A stretch of 11,156 nt of DNA from Prevotellaceae bacterium. Lineage in GTDB: Bacteria; Bacteroidota; Bacteroidia; Bacteroidales; Paludibacteraceae. The notes below the pieces were generated by a model. It was given only the letters and a program-made list of their open reading frames with translations, had not been told where the DNA came from and searched no databases. The DNA is taken from the NCBI GenBank assembly GCA_031270425.1, contig JAISXQ010000056.1, forward strand, positions 1 to 11,156, given 5' to 3'. Positions 1 through 9,300 of this stretch are shown here, one piece after another. Both the position numbers and the translations under genes were made by a program. Within the stretch, counting starts at the first letter, position 1. The number at the start of each line of letters is the position of its first letter.

Positions 1-273
1 ATACGCAACGAAAGGGCTGTCGAACTCTGCTTTGAAGAACACAGATGGTACGATGTATTATCTTGGGGTGAAGGTCAGATTGAATTTTCAAAACCGGTAT
101 TGGGGATGAATATCGTAAAAAAGAACGACGGCTCTTTTGTGTACACGCCTTTTCAATATGGCGCTACACCCATATTCAACGATTATATGAATTTGTATCC
201 TTTCCCCGATGACGAAGTATTAAAAAGCAAATACCTCGAACAAAATCCGGGTTGGATCGTAAAAACTAATTGA
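1..273 (+). CDS. SusD-like outer-membrane nutrient-binding lipoprotein, C-terminal fragment (truncated by window edge)
   Basis: Frame 1 is open from the first base to a TGA at 271-273, giving the last 90 residues of a protein that begins outside the window. The opening residues, IRNERAVELCFEEHRWYDV, are the hallmark C-terminal SusD/RagB block (family pattern RNER.IEL.FE.HR..D..RW). The end, YPFPDDEVLKSKYLEQNPGW, is the usual SusD tail (YPIP..E...NP.L.QNPGW). SusD proteins are surface lipoproteins that form the lid on a SusC pore and bind glycans. This one should pair with a SusC upstream of the window. The following susC starts 20 bases downstream on the same strand, so the two are probably co-transcribed. 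The tail differs clearly from that of the complete SusD in this window (QNERRIELAFEEHRFFDVRRW), so the two pairs are divergent rather than a recent duplication. Ligand unknown. Confidence 0.93.
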   Translation: MRNERAVELCFEEHRWYDVLSWGEGQIEFSKPVLGMNIVKKNDGSFVYTPFQYGATPIFNDYMNLYPFPDDEVLKSKYLEQNPGWIVKTN

Positions 274-293
274 TAACGTAAAAGGAAAGACTT

Positions 294-2981
294 ATGAATA
301 AGATATATAAATATTGGACTGTGCTGAATACGCTGTTTTTATTTGGGTTTTCTCCATTGTTGGCTCAATCTGTAATCTCATCGGACATTATCGAAAGAAA
401 CAGCATTTCGAGCATAGAGCAGGCGATGAATGGAACCTTGTCAGGATTGTATTCCATCAAATCGGGAGGAGAAAAATTCGGAAAAAGTAACTTCAATTTC
501 TATGTGAGGGGCATAGCGACGACAGCAAGTAGCAATCCGCTTATCCTTGTTGACGGTATGGAAGTAAACATCGACCTGATTGACTACAACGAGATAGAGA
601 GTATTACGGTGCTGAAAGATGCAAGCGCTTTGGCTATGTACGGCATGCGCGGAGCAAACGGCGTAATTCTCATCACGACAAAAAGAGGGAAAGGCGATGA
701 TTATACGTTTAATCTTAGTGTCAGAACCGGGATTCAACAACCGGAACGCATCGGTACACGTCTAAATGCCTGCCAATATACTACGCTTTACAACGAAGCC
801 TTGAATAACGACGGACAAAATTCTATTTTTAATCCCGGCGTCTATTTATCGGAAGGGAGAGATGCTTATTTATACCCCGATGAAGATTTTCAAGAGCAGT
901 TTCTTCGTCTGTCGACGCCTTTCCAGCACTATAATTTTTCGTCGTCAGGAGGAAGCAGGTTAGCAAAGTATTTTGTTACGGCTGGTTATCTAAAACAAGA
1001 GAGTCTGTTTAAAAACACAGCGGTAAATAACGATTACGAACGATACAATTTCAGGATAAATCTGGATATAAACCTGACGGAAAATTTATATTTCAATATA
1101 TTGACGTCGGCTGTTGTCGCCCAACAAGGCTTTCCTTATGCCGGCGACGGAGAATTTGATAACAATGCCGCCAACACGAATAATTGGATATTCAACACGC
1201 TGATGACGCTGCCGGCAAATGCCTTTCCGTTGTTTAATAAAAATAATACGCTGGGCGGAACATCCGAATATAAGAACAACCCTTATGGAATGCTGAACAA
1301 AAGAGGTTACCGCAGTGATGAGAGCCGGCTTTTCAATGCGTTGATAAAAGGGAACTATAATTTAAACAAAATCACGGATGGACTTTCGCTGGATTTTTCC
1401 TATGGTTTTGAAAGTTTTAACAATCAGTTTACAAGAGTATCGCACAGTTACGCCGTTTTTGAAGAAATGCCTGACGGAACATACACGCAATACGGAACAG
1501 ACGATGCAAAGGATTCGCGGACGTCCGCTCTTATATCTGATTTTTATAAATACAGCATGTTAAATTTCGGCATGCAATACCGGCGCTCGTTCAACAAACA
1601 TGATTTATCGGCTCAGTTGCTTTACAATCATTCTGTCGAAACGGCAACGGGCGACAATCCCGATTACAACTATCAAGGGTTGTCGCTACGCGCTCATTAT
1701 GGTTATCAAAAACGGTATTATGCCGAATTGACCGCGGCTTATCAAGGGTCGAATAATTTTATACGAGGTAAACGCAGCGGACTTTTTCCGGCATTGGGCT
1801 TGGCTTGGATAGCCTCCGAAGAAGATTGGTTCAACAGCAACGATAATCTCGACCTGCTGAAAATAAGAGCGTCTTACGGACTTACAGGCAACGACCAAAC
1901 CGGAGGACGCCGTTTCCCATACCGCCAAACTTACACGCTCGAAAGCGGATACACTTTCGGAGTTCCGGGAGGATGGTTTCAAGGAACGCAAAAGGGCGTT
2001 TTACCAAACGAAAACGAAACATGGGAAAAATCGTACAAAGGCAATTTCGGTATTGATATGAAATTATTCGGGGCATTTTCTGTTTCGGCAGATTATTTTT
2101 ATGAAAACAGAACCGGCATCCTTGTAGATTATTCAAACATAACACCCTCGTTAATAGGAAGTGGCTTGTCAAAATATAATGCGGGAATAATTCGGAATCA
2201 AGGAACGGAACTTAGCTTAACGTATAATAAAACCATTGACAAACTCAATTTTTGGATCGGCGGCAACATTATGTGGGCAAAAAATAAAATTATTGATTTG
2301 AAGGAAATTGCTTATCAATATCCGCATCAATACAGAAAAGGACATTCCACCAATACATTATTCGGATACGAAACAAACGGTTTTTATTTGTCGGACGAAC
2401 AGGTAACCGGCGCGCCGACAGGACAATTCGGTACACCCGAGCTGGGCGATTTGGTTTATGTTAATCAAAATGCAGGCGACGATAATATTATAGATACACG
2501 CGACCAGGTGGCTCTTGGCAATATTTTTCCCGAAATTGTTTATGGCGCCGCATTAGGAGCCGAGTATAAAGGCTTTGATTTTTATTGCAACGTGGAAGGA
2601 AGCGGTTCTTATTATACGCATTTTATCCCGTCCAAACTAAGCACATACAGCTATGCCAACAGGTGGAATCCTGATAATCCTTCGGTTCAGACAAATTATC
2701 CACGATTGAGTATTTCCAGCGATTATAATCAGCAGACGTCGGACTTTTGGATGCAGAAAACGTATCTGCTCAGCATTTCGTCCGCCGAGTTTGGCTATAC
2801 ACTGCCGGAAAGCTTGGTTAAAAAAGTCAAACTGTCGTCTGTAAGGGCATATTTGAACGTAAATAATCCATACAATTTTACGAATGTAAAAGATAATCGC
2901 AACCCGGAAGCTACCGGCGCCGGTTATACCGAAATGCCTTTACTGAGAACATACATAATTGGGTTGTCCATTAACTTATAA
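294..2981 (+). CDS. SusC/RagA-family TonB-linked outer-membrane transporter, short form without N-terminal extension
   Basis: This 895-residue protein is a SusC-like beta-barrel that imports oligosaccharides captured by its SusD lid. A signal peptide covers residues 1-24, with cleavage likely after LLA before Q25. The plug domain runs from about 28 to 130, with the family landmarks NFYVRGI (68-74), PLILVDG (82-88) and IESITVLKDASALAMYG (101-117), followed by the GANGVILITTKRG block. The rest is barrel strands ending in YIIGLSINL. The start is firm: an in-frame TAA at 279-281 precedes ATG 294, and an A/G-rich AAAGGAAAGA lies just upstream. Most SusC proteins are about 1000-1100 residues, with a carboxypeptidase-regulatory-like domain and a TonB box (EEVVV-type) before the plug. 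Here the mature chain starts directly inside the plug, so both are missing. The susD partner follows after 12 bases. The substrate is inferred only from the neighbouring fucosidase. Confidence 0.95.
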   Translation: MNKIYKYWTVLNTLFLFGFSPLLAQSVISSDIIERNSISSIEQAMNGTLSGLYSIKSGGEKFGKSNFNFYVRGIATTASSNPLILVDGMEVNIDLIDYNEIESITVLKDASALAMYGMRGANGVILITTKRGKGDDYTFNLSVRTGIQQPERIGTRLNACQYTTLYNEALNNDGQNSIFNPGVYLSEGRDAYLYPDEDFQEQFLRLSTPFQHYNFSSSGGSRLAKYFVTAGYLKQESLFKNTAVNNDYERYNFRINLDINLTENLYFNILTSAVVAQQGFPYAGDGEFDNNAANTNNWIFNTLMTLPANAFPLFNKNNTLGGTSEYKNNPYGMLNKRGYRSDESRLFNALIKGNYNLNKITDGLSLDFSYGFESFNNQFTRVSHSYAVFEEMPDGTYTQYGTDDAKDSRTSALISDFYKYSMLNFGMQYRRSFNKHDLSAQLLYNHSVETATGDNPDYNYQGLSLRAHYGYQKRYYAELTAAYQGSNNFIRGKRSGLFPALGLAWIASEEDWFNSNDNLDLLKIRASYGLTGNDQTGGRRFPYRQTYTLESGYTFGVPGGWFQGTQKGVLPNENETWEKSYKGNFGIDMKLFGAFSVSADYFYENRTGILVDYSNITPSLIGSGLSKYNAGIIRNQGTELSLTYNKTIDKLNFWIGGNIMWAKNKIIDLKEIAYQYPHQYRKGHSTNTLFGYETNGFYLSDEQVTGAPTGQFGTPELGDLVYVNQNAGDDNIIDTRDQVALGNIFPEIVYGAALGAEYKGFDFYCNVEGSGSYYTHFIPSKLSTYSYANRWNPDNPSVQTNYPRLSISSDYNQQTSDFWMQKTYLLSISSAEFGYTLPESLVKKVKLSSVRAYLNVNNPYNFTNVKDNRNPEATGAGYTEMPLLRTYIIGLSINL

Positions 2982-2993
2982 AACAGCGAAATC

Positions 2994-4703
2994 ATGAAAA
3001 AATATAACTGCTTATTACTTGTCGCCGTCGTTGCTTCGCTTGTAAGCTGCGACAGTTTCCTTGAACCGGAGAAAGACGGCAAATTATTGGAACAGGACGT
3101 TTGGGAAAGCCAGACAAAATACGCTTTTGGCATATTGAACAGCGCGTATTCAAATTTACACAAGGGTTATAACCGGATTGACGGAGCCATGTTGGCGGCA
3201 GCCTCGGACGAAGCCATTCACAACGACTTAACCAGCTCCATCAAAGGTTTCAACGACGGCACATGGGGACCTTACTTCCCCATTGAGAATGTTTGGGACA
3301 ACCACTACAACGGCATTAGCAAAGTGAACGAGTTTTTTGAAAATATCGATCGCGTACCTATTCCCAACGAAGGTATTTCCATAGAAGGTTCCACACAAGA
3401 ATTAATTCTGACACGGGAACGGATGAAAGGAGAAGCTTTTTTCCTAAGAGCGTTCTTTTATTTTGAATTAATTAAACGTTATGGAGGCGTACCTTTAATT
3501 ACAAAGACGCTTACGCCGGACGAAGCCAAGTCTGCGGTTCGGGCGTCGTATGACGATTGCATGGAACTGATTCTTCGAGATTGTGATTCGGCAATAGTCC
3601 GCCTTCCCGAACGCTACATCAGCGTGCAGAGCGGGGCGATAGTAGGATACAATCAGGACAGTAATTTGGGGAGGGCTACAAGTATCGCGGCGCTTGCCTT
3701 AAAATCAAGAGCTTTGCTTTATTGGGGCAGTCCGTTGAACAATACTGCCGAAGATAAAGAACGCTACAAGGCGGCAGCCGATGCTGCTCAAAAAGTTATA
3801 CAGTCCAAAATTCCCGGTCTGTTGAGTTTCTACGAAGGAGAATCTTTTTCCGATTTATATGTGGTAAGCCAGTATTTCCCGCAATACAACAAGGAAATTA
3901 TATTTTCGACAACGTATTACAGCGCCACCGAAGTAGAACGGCAAAATGCACTGATAACAGCTGGGGGACGAGGCTTAACAAGTCCTACGCAAAATTTGTC
4001 GAATGCTTTCGGTATGAAAAACGGCAATGCCGGATACGATACCGGCAATCCGTATGCCGACCGGGATCCCCGTTTTTATATGACACTGGCACACAACGGT
4101 TATGCTTACACCATGAACGGACGAGGCGCCACTGTGGATACATACACGGGAGGAAAAGACGCGGCAGGAACTTACAAAACCGCCACCCGTACAGGTTACT
4201 ATTTAAACAAGTTCCTTTCAAAACAGGCTGTTTGGGACGGAAGCACGAATAACGTTACCAGAACATGGATTTTCATCCGCTACGCAGAAGTTTTGCTCAA
4301 CTATGCGGAAGCCGCAAACGAATACTTCGATTCTCCAAACGATTCGGTATATATTACCTTGGAATTAGTCAGGAAACGAGCCGGCTTATCTCCATACACA
4401 ATAACAAGGAATAAAACAAAAGAAGAAATGCGCGAAATCATTCAAAACGAACGGCGCATCGAATTAGCTTTCGAGGAGCATCGCTTTTTTGACGTGCGGC
4501 GTTGGAGACTGTTCGACGACCCTGTAAAAAAAGAAGACTACCTGAATATCAAAGGCATTAGGATTACAAAGAATGGAGATGATTTTTTGTACGAAGAATA
4601 CCCGGTCGAAAAGCGTGTGTTTGAAGAAAAAATGTATCGATACCCAATACCGCAAACCGAAATACTGAAAGCGCCGGGAATTATACAAAACAAGGACTGG
4701 TAA
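2994..4703 (+). CDS. SusD/RagB-family outer-membrane glycan-binding lipoprotein
   Basis: This 569-residue SusD homologue is complete. A lipoprotein signal peptide ends in the lipobox SLVSC, with Cys19 as the lipidated residue. Acidic residues soon after it (D20, E24, E26, D28) suit surface export in Bacteroidota, though they are not a clean export motif. The N-terminal SusD-like part includes WESQTKYAFGILNSAYSNL and the TPR-type helix MKGEAFFLRAFFYFELIKRYGGVPLI (144-169). The C-terminal SusD/RagB domain includes WIFIRYAEVLLNYAEAANE (425-443), NERRIELAFEEHRFFDVRRW (485-504) and the terminal YPIPQTEI..PGIIQNKDW. It sits 12 bases after susC and 16 bases before the fucosidase gene, so it should form a SusC2D2-type import complex with the upstream transporter. 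Length is normal for the family. Glycan specificity cannot be read from the sequence. Confidence 0.96.
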   Translation: MKKYNCLLLVAVVASLVSCDSFLEPEKDGKLLEQDVWESQTKYAFGILNSAYSNLHKGYNRIDGAMLAAASDEAIHNDLTSSIKGFNDGTWGPYFPIENVWDNHYNGISKVNEFFENIDRVPIPNEGISIEGSTQELILTRERMKGEAFFLRAFFYFELIKRYGGVPLITKTLTPDEAKSAVRASYDDCMELILRDCDSAIVRLPERYISVQSGAIVGYNQDSNLGRATSIAALALKSRALLYWGSPLNNTAEDKERYKAAADAAQKVIQSKIPGLLSFYEGESFSDLYVVSQYFPQYNKEIIFSTTYYSATEVERQNALITAGGRGLTSPTQNLSNAFGMKNGNAGYDTGNPYADRDPRFYMTLAHNGYAYTMNGRGATVDTYTGGKDAAGTYKTATRTGYYLNKFLSKQAVWDGSTNNVTRTWIFIRYAEVLLNYAEAANEYFDSPNDSVYITLELVRKRAGLSPYTITRNKTKEEMREIIQNERRIELAFEEHRFFDVRRWRLFDDPVKKEDYLNIKGIRITKNGDDFLYEEYPVEKRVFEEKMYRYPIPQTEILKAPGIIQNKDW

Positions 4704-4719
4704 AAATCGGGAGATTCTT

Positions 4720-6222
4720 ATGAAAAAAAATGTATTAATTATAGTTTGTATTACCTTGGCATTGTTCTCATGCGCTTTTTTCCTTGCGAAAGAAAAAAAA
4801 CAATACCATGTAAAAACCGTTAAGTTCGCAAACGGGCTTAGCCTCGACCGGAAAGTAGACATCGCTTCCCGTTTAATTCCAACACGCCGGCAATTAGCTT
4901 GGCAGCAATTGGAATTAACCGCTTTCCTGCATTTTGGAATCAATACTTTTACGGGGAGGGAATGGGGCGACGGAACAGAAGATCCTCGATTGTTTAACCC
5001 CGGTGATTTCGACGCCGGACAATGGATTTCAACCTTGAAAGACGCCGGATTTAAACTCGCCATAATAACAGCGAAACATCACGATGGATTTTGCTTGTGG
5101 CCTACTAAAACGACACGTCATTCGGTTCAATATTCTCCGTGGAAAAACGGTTGCGGCGATGTAGTAAAAGAGGTAAAAGAAGCCTGTGACAGGTACGGGT
5201 TGAAATTCGGGATATACTTATCGCCGTGGGATCGCAATGCCGACTGCTACGGAGATTCTCCCCGCTACAACCAGTTTTTTATCGACCAGCTTACCGAATT
5301 GCTGACTAATTACGGAGAAGTCCACGAAGTGTGGTTCGACGGCGCTAATGGCGAAGGACCCAACGGCGCAAAACAAATTTACGACTGGCAGGAATTTTAT
5401 GAGGTAATACACCGCTTGCAACCGAATGCTGTAACAGCTATTAAAGGCGACGACGTCCGGTGGGTAGGCAACGAAGATGGTTACGGAAGGGAAACCGAAT
5501 GGTCGGCAACAGCGCTGACGCCGAGCGCATACCACCGGGGCGACGAGCAAAACAAAAAGCTTGGAATTAACTCACAATCAAAAGATTTAGGAAGCAGAGA
5601 ACTGCTCGACAAAGCAACGGAGTTGTTTTGGTATCCATCCGAAGTAGACGTATCGATTCGTCCCGGATGGTTTTATCGCATTGAAGAAGATGATAAGGTC
5701 AAGTCCTTACGCGAGTTAACGGATATTTATTTTAAATCCGTAGGTTACAATTCCGTTTTACTGCTCAATATTCCCCCTGACGACAAGGGGCGCATAAACA
5801 AAAAAGATTCTATAAGACTGATGGAGTTTGCCCGGCATATCAAGATAATATTCGATGAAAATTATGTACGGGAAAAGCCTGCTTTATGGAAAGCCCGAAA
5901 AGGTGATGCAAAAGAATATTCCATAAAAAACAGCGCAACGATAAATACCATCCTTCTTCAAGAAGATATATCGGAAGGGCAGCGGGTAGAAAGTTTCTCC
6001 TGCAAAGCATTAATTGACGACAATTGGATACCCGTAGCGGAAGGAACAACTATCGGCTACAAACGGATCGTTCGTTTTGACGATTGCCGTCCTGCTAAAA
6101 TACGCATAACCATAAACGAAACGCGGAACAGGGCAAATATTTCATCCGTCGGCGCCTATTATGCTCCGAATATTGCCGCGGATGAAAACGAGTCCTCAAT
6201 TAAGTTTACAATTGACGAATAA
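4720..6222 (+). CDS. GH29 alpha-L-fucosidase, lipoprotein (subfamily B-like)
   Basis: A 500-residue exo-glycosidase expected to release terminal alpha-L-fucose by a retaining mechanism. A lipoprotein signal peptide ends in the lipobox ALFSC (Cys18). The residues after Cys18 are hydrophobic then basic (AFFLAKEKK), with no acidic surface-export motif, so a periplasm-facing anchor is my inference. The TIM barrel covers roughly residues 50-375, with HFGINTF (71-77), AKHHDGFCLWPT (118-129) and YGLKFGIYLSPWD (159-171). EVWFDGANG (203-211) supplies the likely nucleophile Asp207. Glu252 in VGNEDG is the probable acid/base; it lies 45 residues after the nucleophile, the same spacing I recall for the bifidobacterial enzyme AfcB (D172/E217). 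Residues from about 385 to 500 look like a C-terminal beta-sandwich. Subfamily B enzymes favour alpha-1,3/1,4-linked fucose on branched (Lewis-type) glycans, but that assignment rests on motif memory. It is the last gene of the operon, 16 bases after susD. Confidence 0.93.
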   Translation: MKKNVLIIVCITLALFSCAFFLAKEKKQYHVKTVKFANGLSLDRKVDIASRLIPTRRQLAWQQLELTAFLHFGINTFTGREWGDGTEDPRLFNPGDFDAGQWISTLKDAGFKLAIITAKHHDGFCLWPTKTTRHSVQYSPWKNGCGDVVKEVKEACDRYGLKFGIYLSPWDRNADCYGDSPRYNQFFIDQLTELLTNYGEVHEVWFDGANGEGPNGAKQIYDWQEFYEVIHRLQPNAVTAIKGDDVRWVGNEDGYGRETEWSATALTPSAYHRGDEQNKKLGINSQSKDLGSRELLDKATELFWYPSEVDVSIRPGWFYRIEEDDKVKSLRELTDIYFKSVGYNSVLLLNIPPDDKGRINKKDSIRLMEFARHIKIIFDENYVREKPALWKARKGDAKEYSIKNSATINTILLQEDISEGQRVESFSCKALIDDNWIPVAEGTTIGYKRIVRFDDCRPAKIRITINETRNRANISSVGAYYAPNIAADENESSIKFTIDE

Positions 6223-6233
6223 ATAATAATAAT

Positions 6234-6258
6234 TTATAAAATCAGTTTAGTTTTATAA
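6234..6258. repeat. AT-rich 8-bp perfect inverted repeat downstream of the fucosidase gene
   Basis: TTATAAAA at 6234-6241 is the exact reverse complement of TTTTATAA at 6251-6258, with a 9-base loop. The stem is pure A/T and has no following T-run, so it would be a weak terminator at best. It could equally be an operator-like site or chance in an AT-rich gap. It starts 12 bases after the fucosidase stop codon. Confidence 0.35.
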
Positions 6259-6278
6259 CAGTTAATAACAGCCGTTTA

Positions 6279-6309
6279 TTTATTAAGTCTAAAAAATTCA
6301 TTAATTTTG
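6279..6309 (+). promoter_or_regulatory. Candidate Bacteroidota sigma-ABfr promoter for the HTCS gene
   Basis: TAATTTTG at 6302-6309 matches the Bacteroides -7 consensus TAnnTTTG exactly. A TTTA at 6279-6282, one base off the -33 element TTTG, lies 19 bases upstream, within the accepted spacing. Transcription would start near 6314-6318, leaving a leader of about 25 bases before ATG 6340. This fits the usual pattern in which the HTCS is expressed separately from the operon it controls. No other perfect TAnnTTTG was noticed in this gap. Confidence 0.5.
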
Positions 6310-6339
6310 TTTTCTTATTTTAATCTATGAGTTCAAAAG

Positions 6340-9300
6340 ATGATGAAAAAAATATTCTTCACCTGCTGCTTTCTAAATTTGACGGTTTTATTACTTTCTG
6401 AAAATCTTGTATTTAGGCATCTCGATAGAAAAGACGGATTATCTCAGATGAATATCCTTTCTATTTATCAGGATGAAGTCGGCACAATGTGGTTCGGCTC
6501 ATTGGAAGGTTTGAATAGTTTCAACGGTCAAGAGATAAGCGTATTCAGACCTTCAATGACAACTAAGGGTCTTACACAAAATGAGATATTTGAAATCTGT
6601 GGAAACAGGAAAGGGGTGATTTATATAAAAGCCAGAAAAGATTTGGTTAAATACGATCTTTACAAGCAAAAGTTCCACTGCCTTCAATACGGAAATATCA
6701 ACGATATATTTTATTCAAACGACACGCTTTGGATGGCAACCGGCGACCAGGTACTGGCTTATACCGGAGAAAATCAGGATAGTTTGTCCGTTTTCTACCA
6801 TCTGGATCGACAGATAGCAGCCGCAAAAATTTTCACAACAGAAAGCCGTATCTTTTTAAGCGCGGAAAACCTGTTATACAGCATTTCAAAAAAAACGCGT
6901 GAGGTAGAACGTGTTTTCCCGATTAACGATGATGTGAAATGCTTTTTCAAGGACAGTAAAAATAATTTCTGGATCGGAACATCGAAAAGCGGGCTTTATA
7001 AAATCACGCCCCAAAACGACACCATTCATTTTACCCATTCGGGAAATAAGAATTCAATATCCAATAACCTGATAAGAAGCGTAGTTGAGGACAATACGGG
7101 AACTATTTGGGTCGGCACTTTTTTCGGACTTAACAAATACGATGTAAACACGAATAAATGGACGGTTTATACCCAGGCAGGGAACAAAGAAGAACAGGGT
7201 TTAAGCCACAATTCTATTTATGCCCTTTATAAGGACAAACAGGGAACAATATGGATTGGAACATACTTTGGAGGGGTAAATTATTTTAATCCCGAAAAGC
7301 ATACATACGACTTCTTTGGCTCTGATCCGAAAGACCCTCATTCGGTCAGCTATCCTTTTGTCGGGAAAATGACGGAAGATAAAACAGGAAATTTATGGGT
7401 ATGCACCGAAGGGGGAGGGCTTAATTTTTTTGACAAAAAAACAAAAACTTTTAAGAAATACATCCATAACGAAAGAGGCAATGCCGCGATAGGACACAAT
7501 AACCTGAAATGTTTATGGTACGACACTAATCGCGATATGTTGTACGTCGGCACCCACACCGGAGGATTATCAATATTGGACGTCAAAAAAGATAAATTCC
7601 GCACGCTGAGACACGACGCCGCGGACAAACTGTCGCTTCCCGATGATATTGTAAACGAAATGCAATACTATAAAAACGAATTGGTTGTATTAACACATCA
7701 GGGAATTTCAAAAATGAATCTTCAAACGGAAACTTTTCACAAGTTGTCCGGCAATGAAAAAGTCAACAAAATTTTGACAAGGCGGCATACGTATGAAACT
7801 TTTCTGATCGACAGTCAAGACCGCCTTTGGTTATCGTTGTTTTACGGCGGTCTTATGTCGATAAATCTGAAAACAAATGAAATAAAGGAATATCATTACA
7901 ACGAAAAAGATCCGTCGGGCATCGGTAAATTCAAAACAATAAAGATTTTCGAGAGTTCGCAGCGCCGTCTGTTTTTCTGTACCATAGGTTCGGGATTGTT
8001 TGAATACGACGCGAACAACGACAATTTTATCAACTACACTTCCGAACAGAAGGAAATCCTGAGCAATTATTGTTATTATATCGCGGAGCTACCCTACAAA
8101 TATTTAATTATACTGCACGGACAAGGCGTTACGTTTTTCAATCCGGTAACTTCCCGTTTGGAAACAAGCTACGAATTCAGCGAACAAAGTTTTAACCAGG
8201 GATCGACCGTATATGTAACGCGCGACGAAAAAATGTTTTTTGGGGGAAATAACAGTTTGGTATCATTCGGAGAAGAAATACTCCAAAACGTTATCGAAAA
8301 TTCCAACAATATGTATTTCAACCATCTGTTTATTAACAATAAAGAGGTGCTTCCCGACGATAATACAGGAATCCTGTCCAAAGCCATCATGTTTTCGGAC
8401 AATCTGAACCTGAAACATAACCAAAACAACATCGTCGTTAAAATAGCCATGTCCGAATACGTATCGACAGGCAACTTAGGATACGAATATAAACTGGAAG
8501 GATTTAACGAAGAATGGATTATTGTGCCGTCCAACAATCAGATAACCTATACGAATCTTAATACGGGAAACTATACGCTGAAAGTCCGCGCCCTGTATAA
8601 AAACGGAAGCCCGCAAAAAGAAATCAACCTGAAAATAAACATAAGACCGCCTTTTTATGCTTCCACAGGAGCGTATATACTGTATTTTACGCTGCTCGGA
8701 TTAATTATCCTCTTTTACATCCACTTCAAAATCAACAAGACGAAATTGCAAACCTCGCTGGAATTTGAGCGGAAAGATAAAGAGCGTATTAAAGAACTGA
8801 ACAACGACAAACTGCGGTTTTTTACCAATATTTCGCACGAATTCAGAACTCCGCTCACTCTTATTATCGGGCAAATCGAAATTCTGCTTGGTCCGGATAA
8901 TATAAAAAATCCGTCGGTGTACAAGAAGTTGCTGCAAATTTATAAAAACACGACCCATCTGCGTTCGTTAATTACCGAACTGCTCGATTTCAGGAAGTAC
9001 GAACAAGGCTATTACAAACTAAAAGTGCAGCAAACGAATCTGGTTTACTACATTCAAAGTATTTACGAAACTTTTCAGGAATACGCTGCAAAATTAAACA
9101 TCAAATATACGTATGAATATACCGAGAAAGATATTCCTGTATATATAGACCCTGCCCAGTTTCAAAAAGCGATTTTCAATCTGCTTTCCAATGCCTTTAA
9201 ATACACGGCGCCGGAAGGAAGCATAAAAATAAAGGTGCAACGAAAAAGCAACGGGGTTGTAATATCGGTTGAAGACAGCGGAGCAGGCATCCCGTCCGAA

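Noticed and set aside
1..273. Pseudogene remnant of SusD
   Set aside because: The frame is intact to a normal family C-terminus and simply runs off the window edge, so truncation is by the window, not by mutation.
4464..5063. A 199-codon open frame on the - strand across the susD/fucosidase junction
   Set aside because: It runs antisense to two well-supported genes, its translation is low-complexity and unlike any family I know, and it has no start context. It is a shadow of the coding strand.
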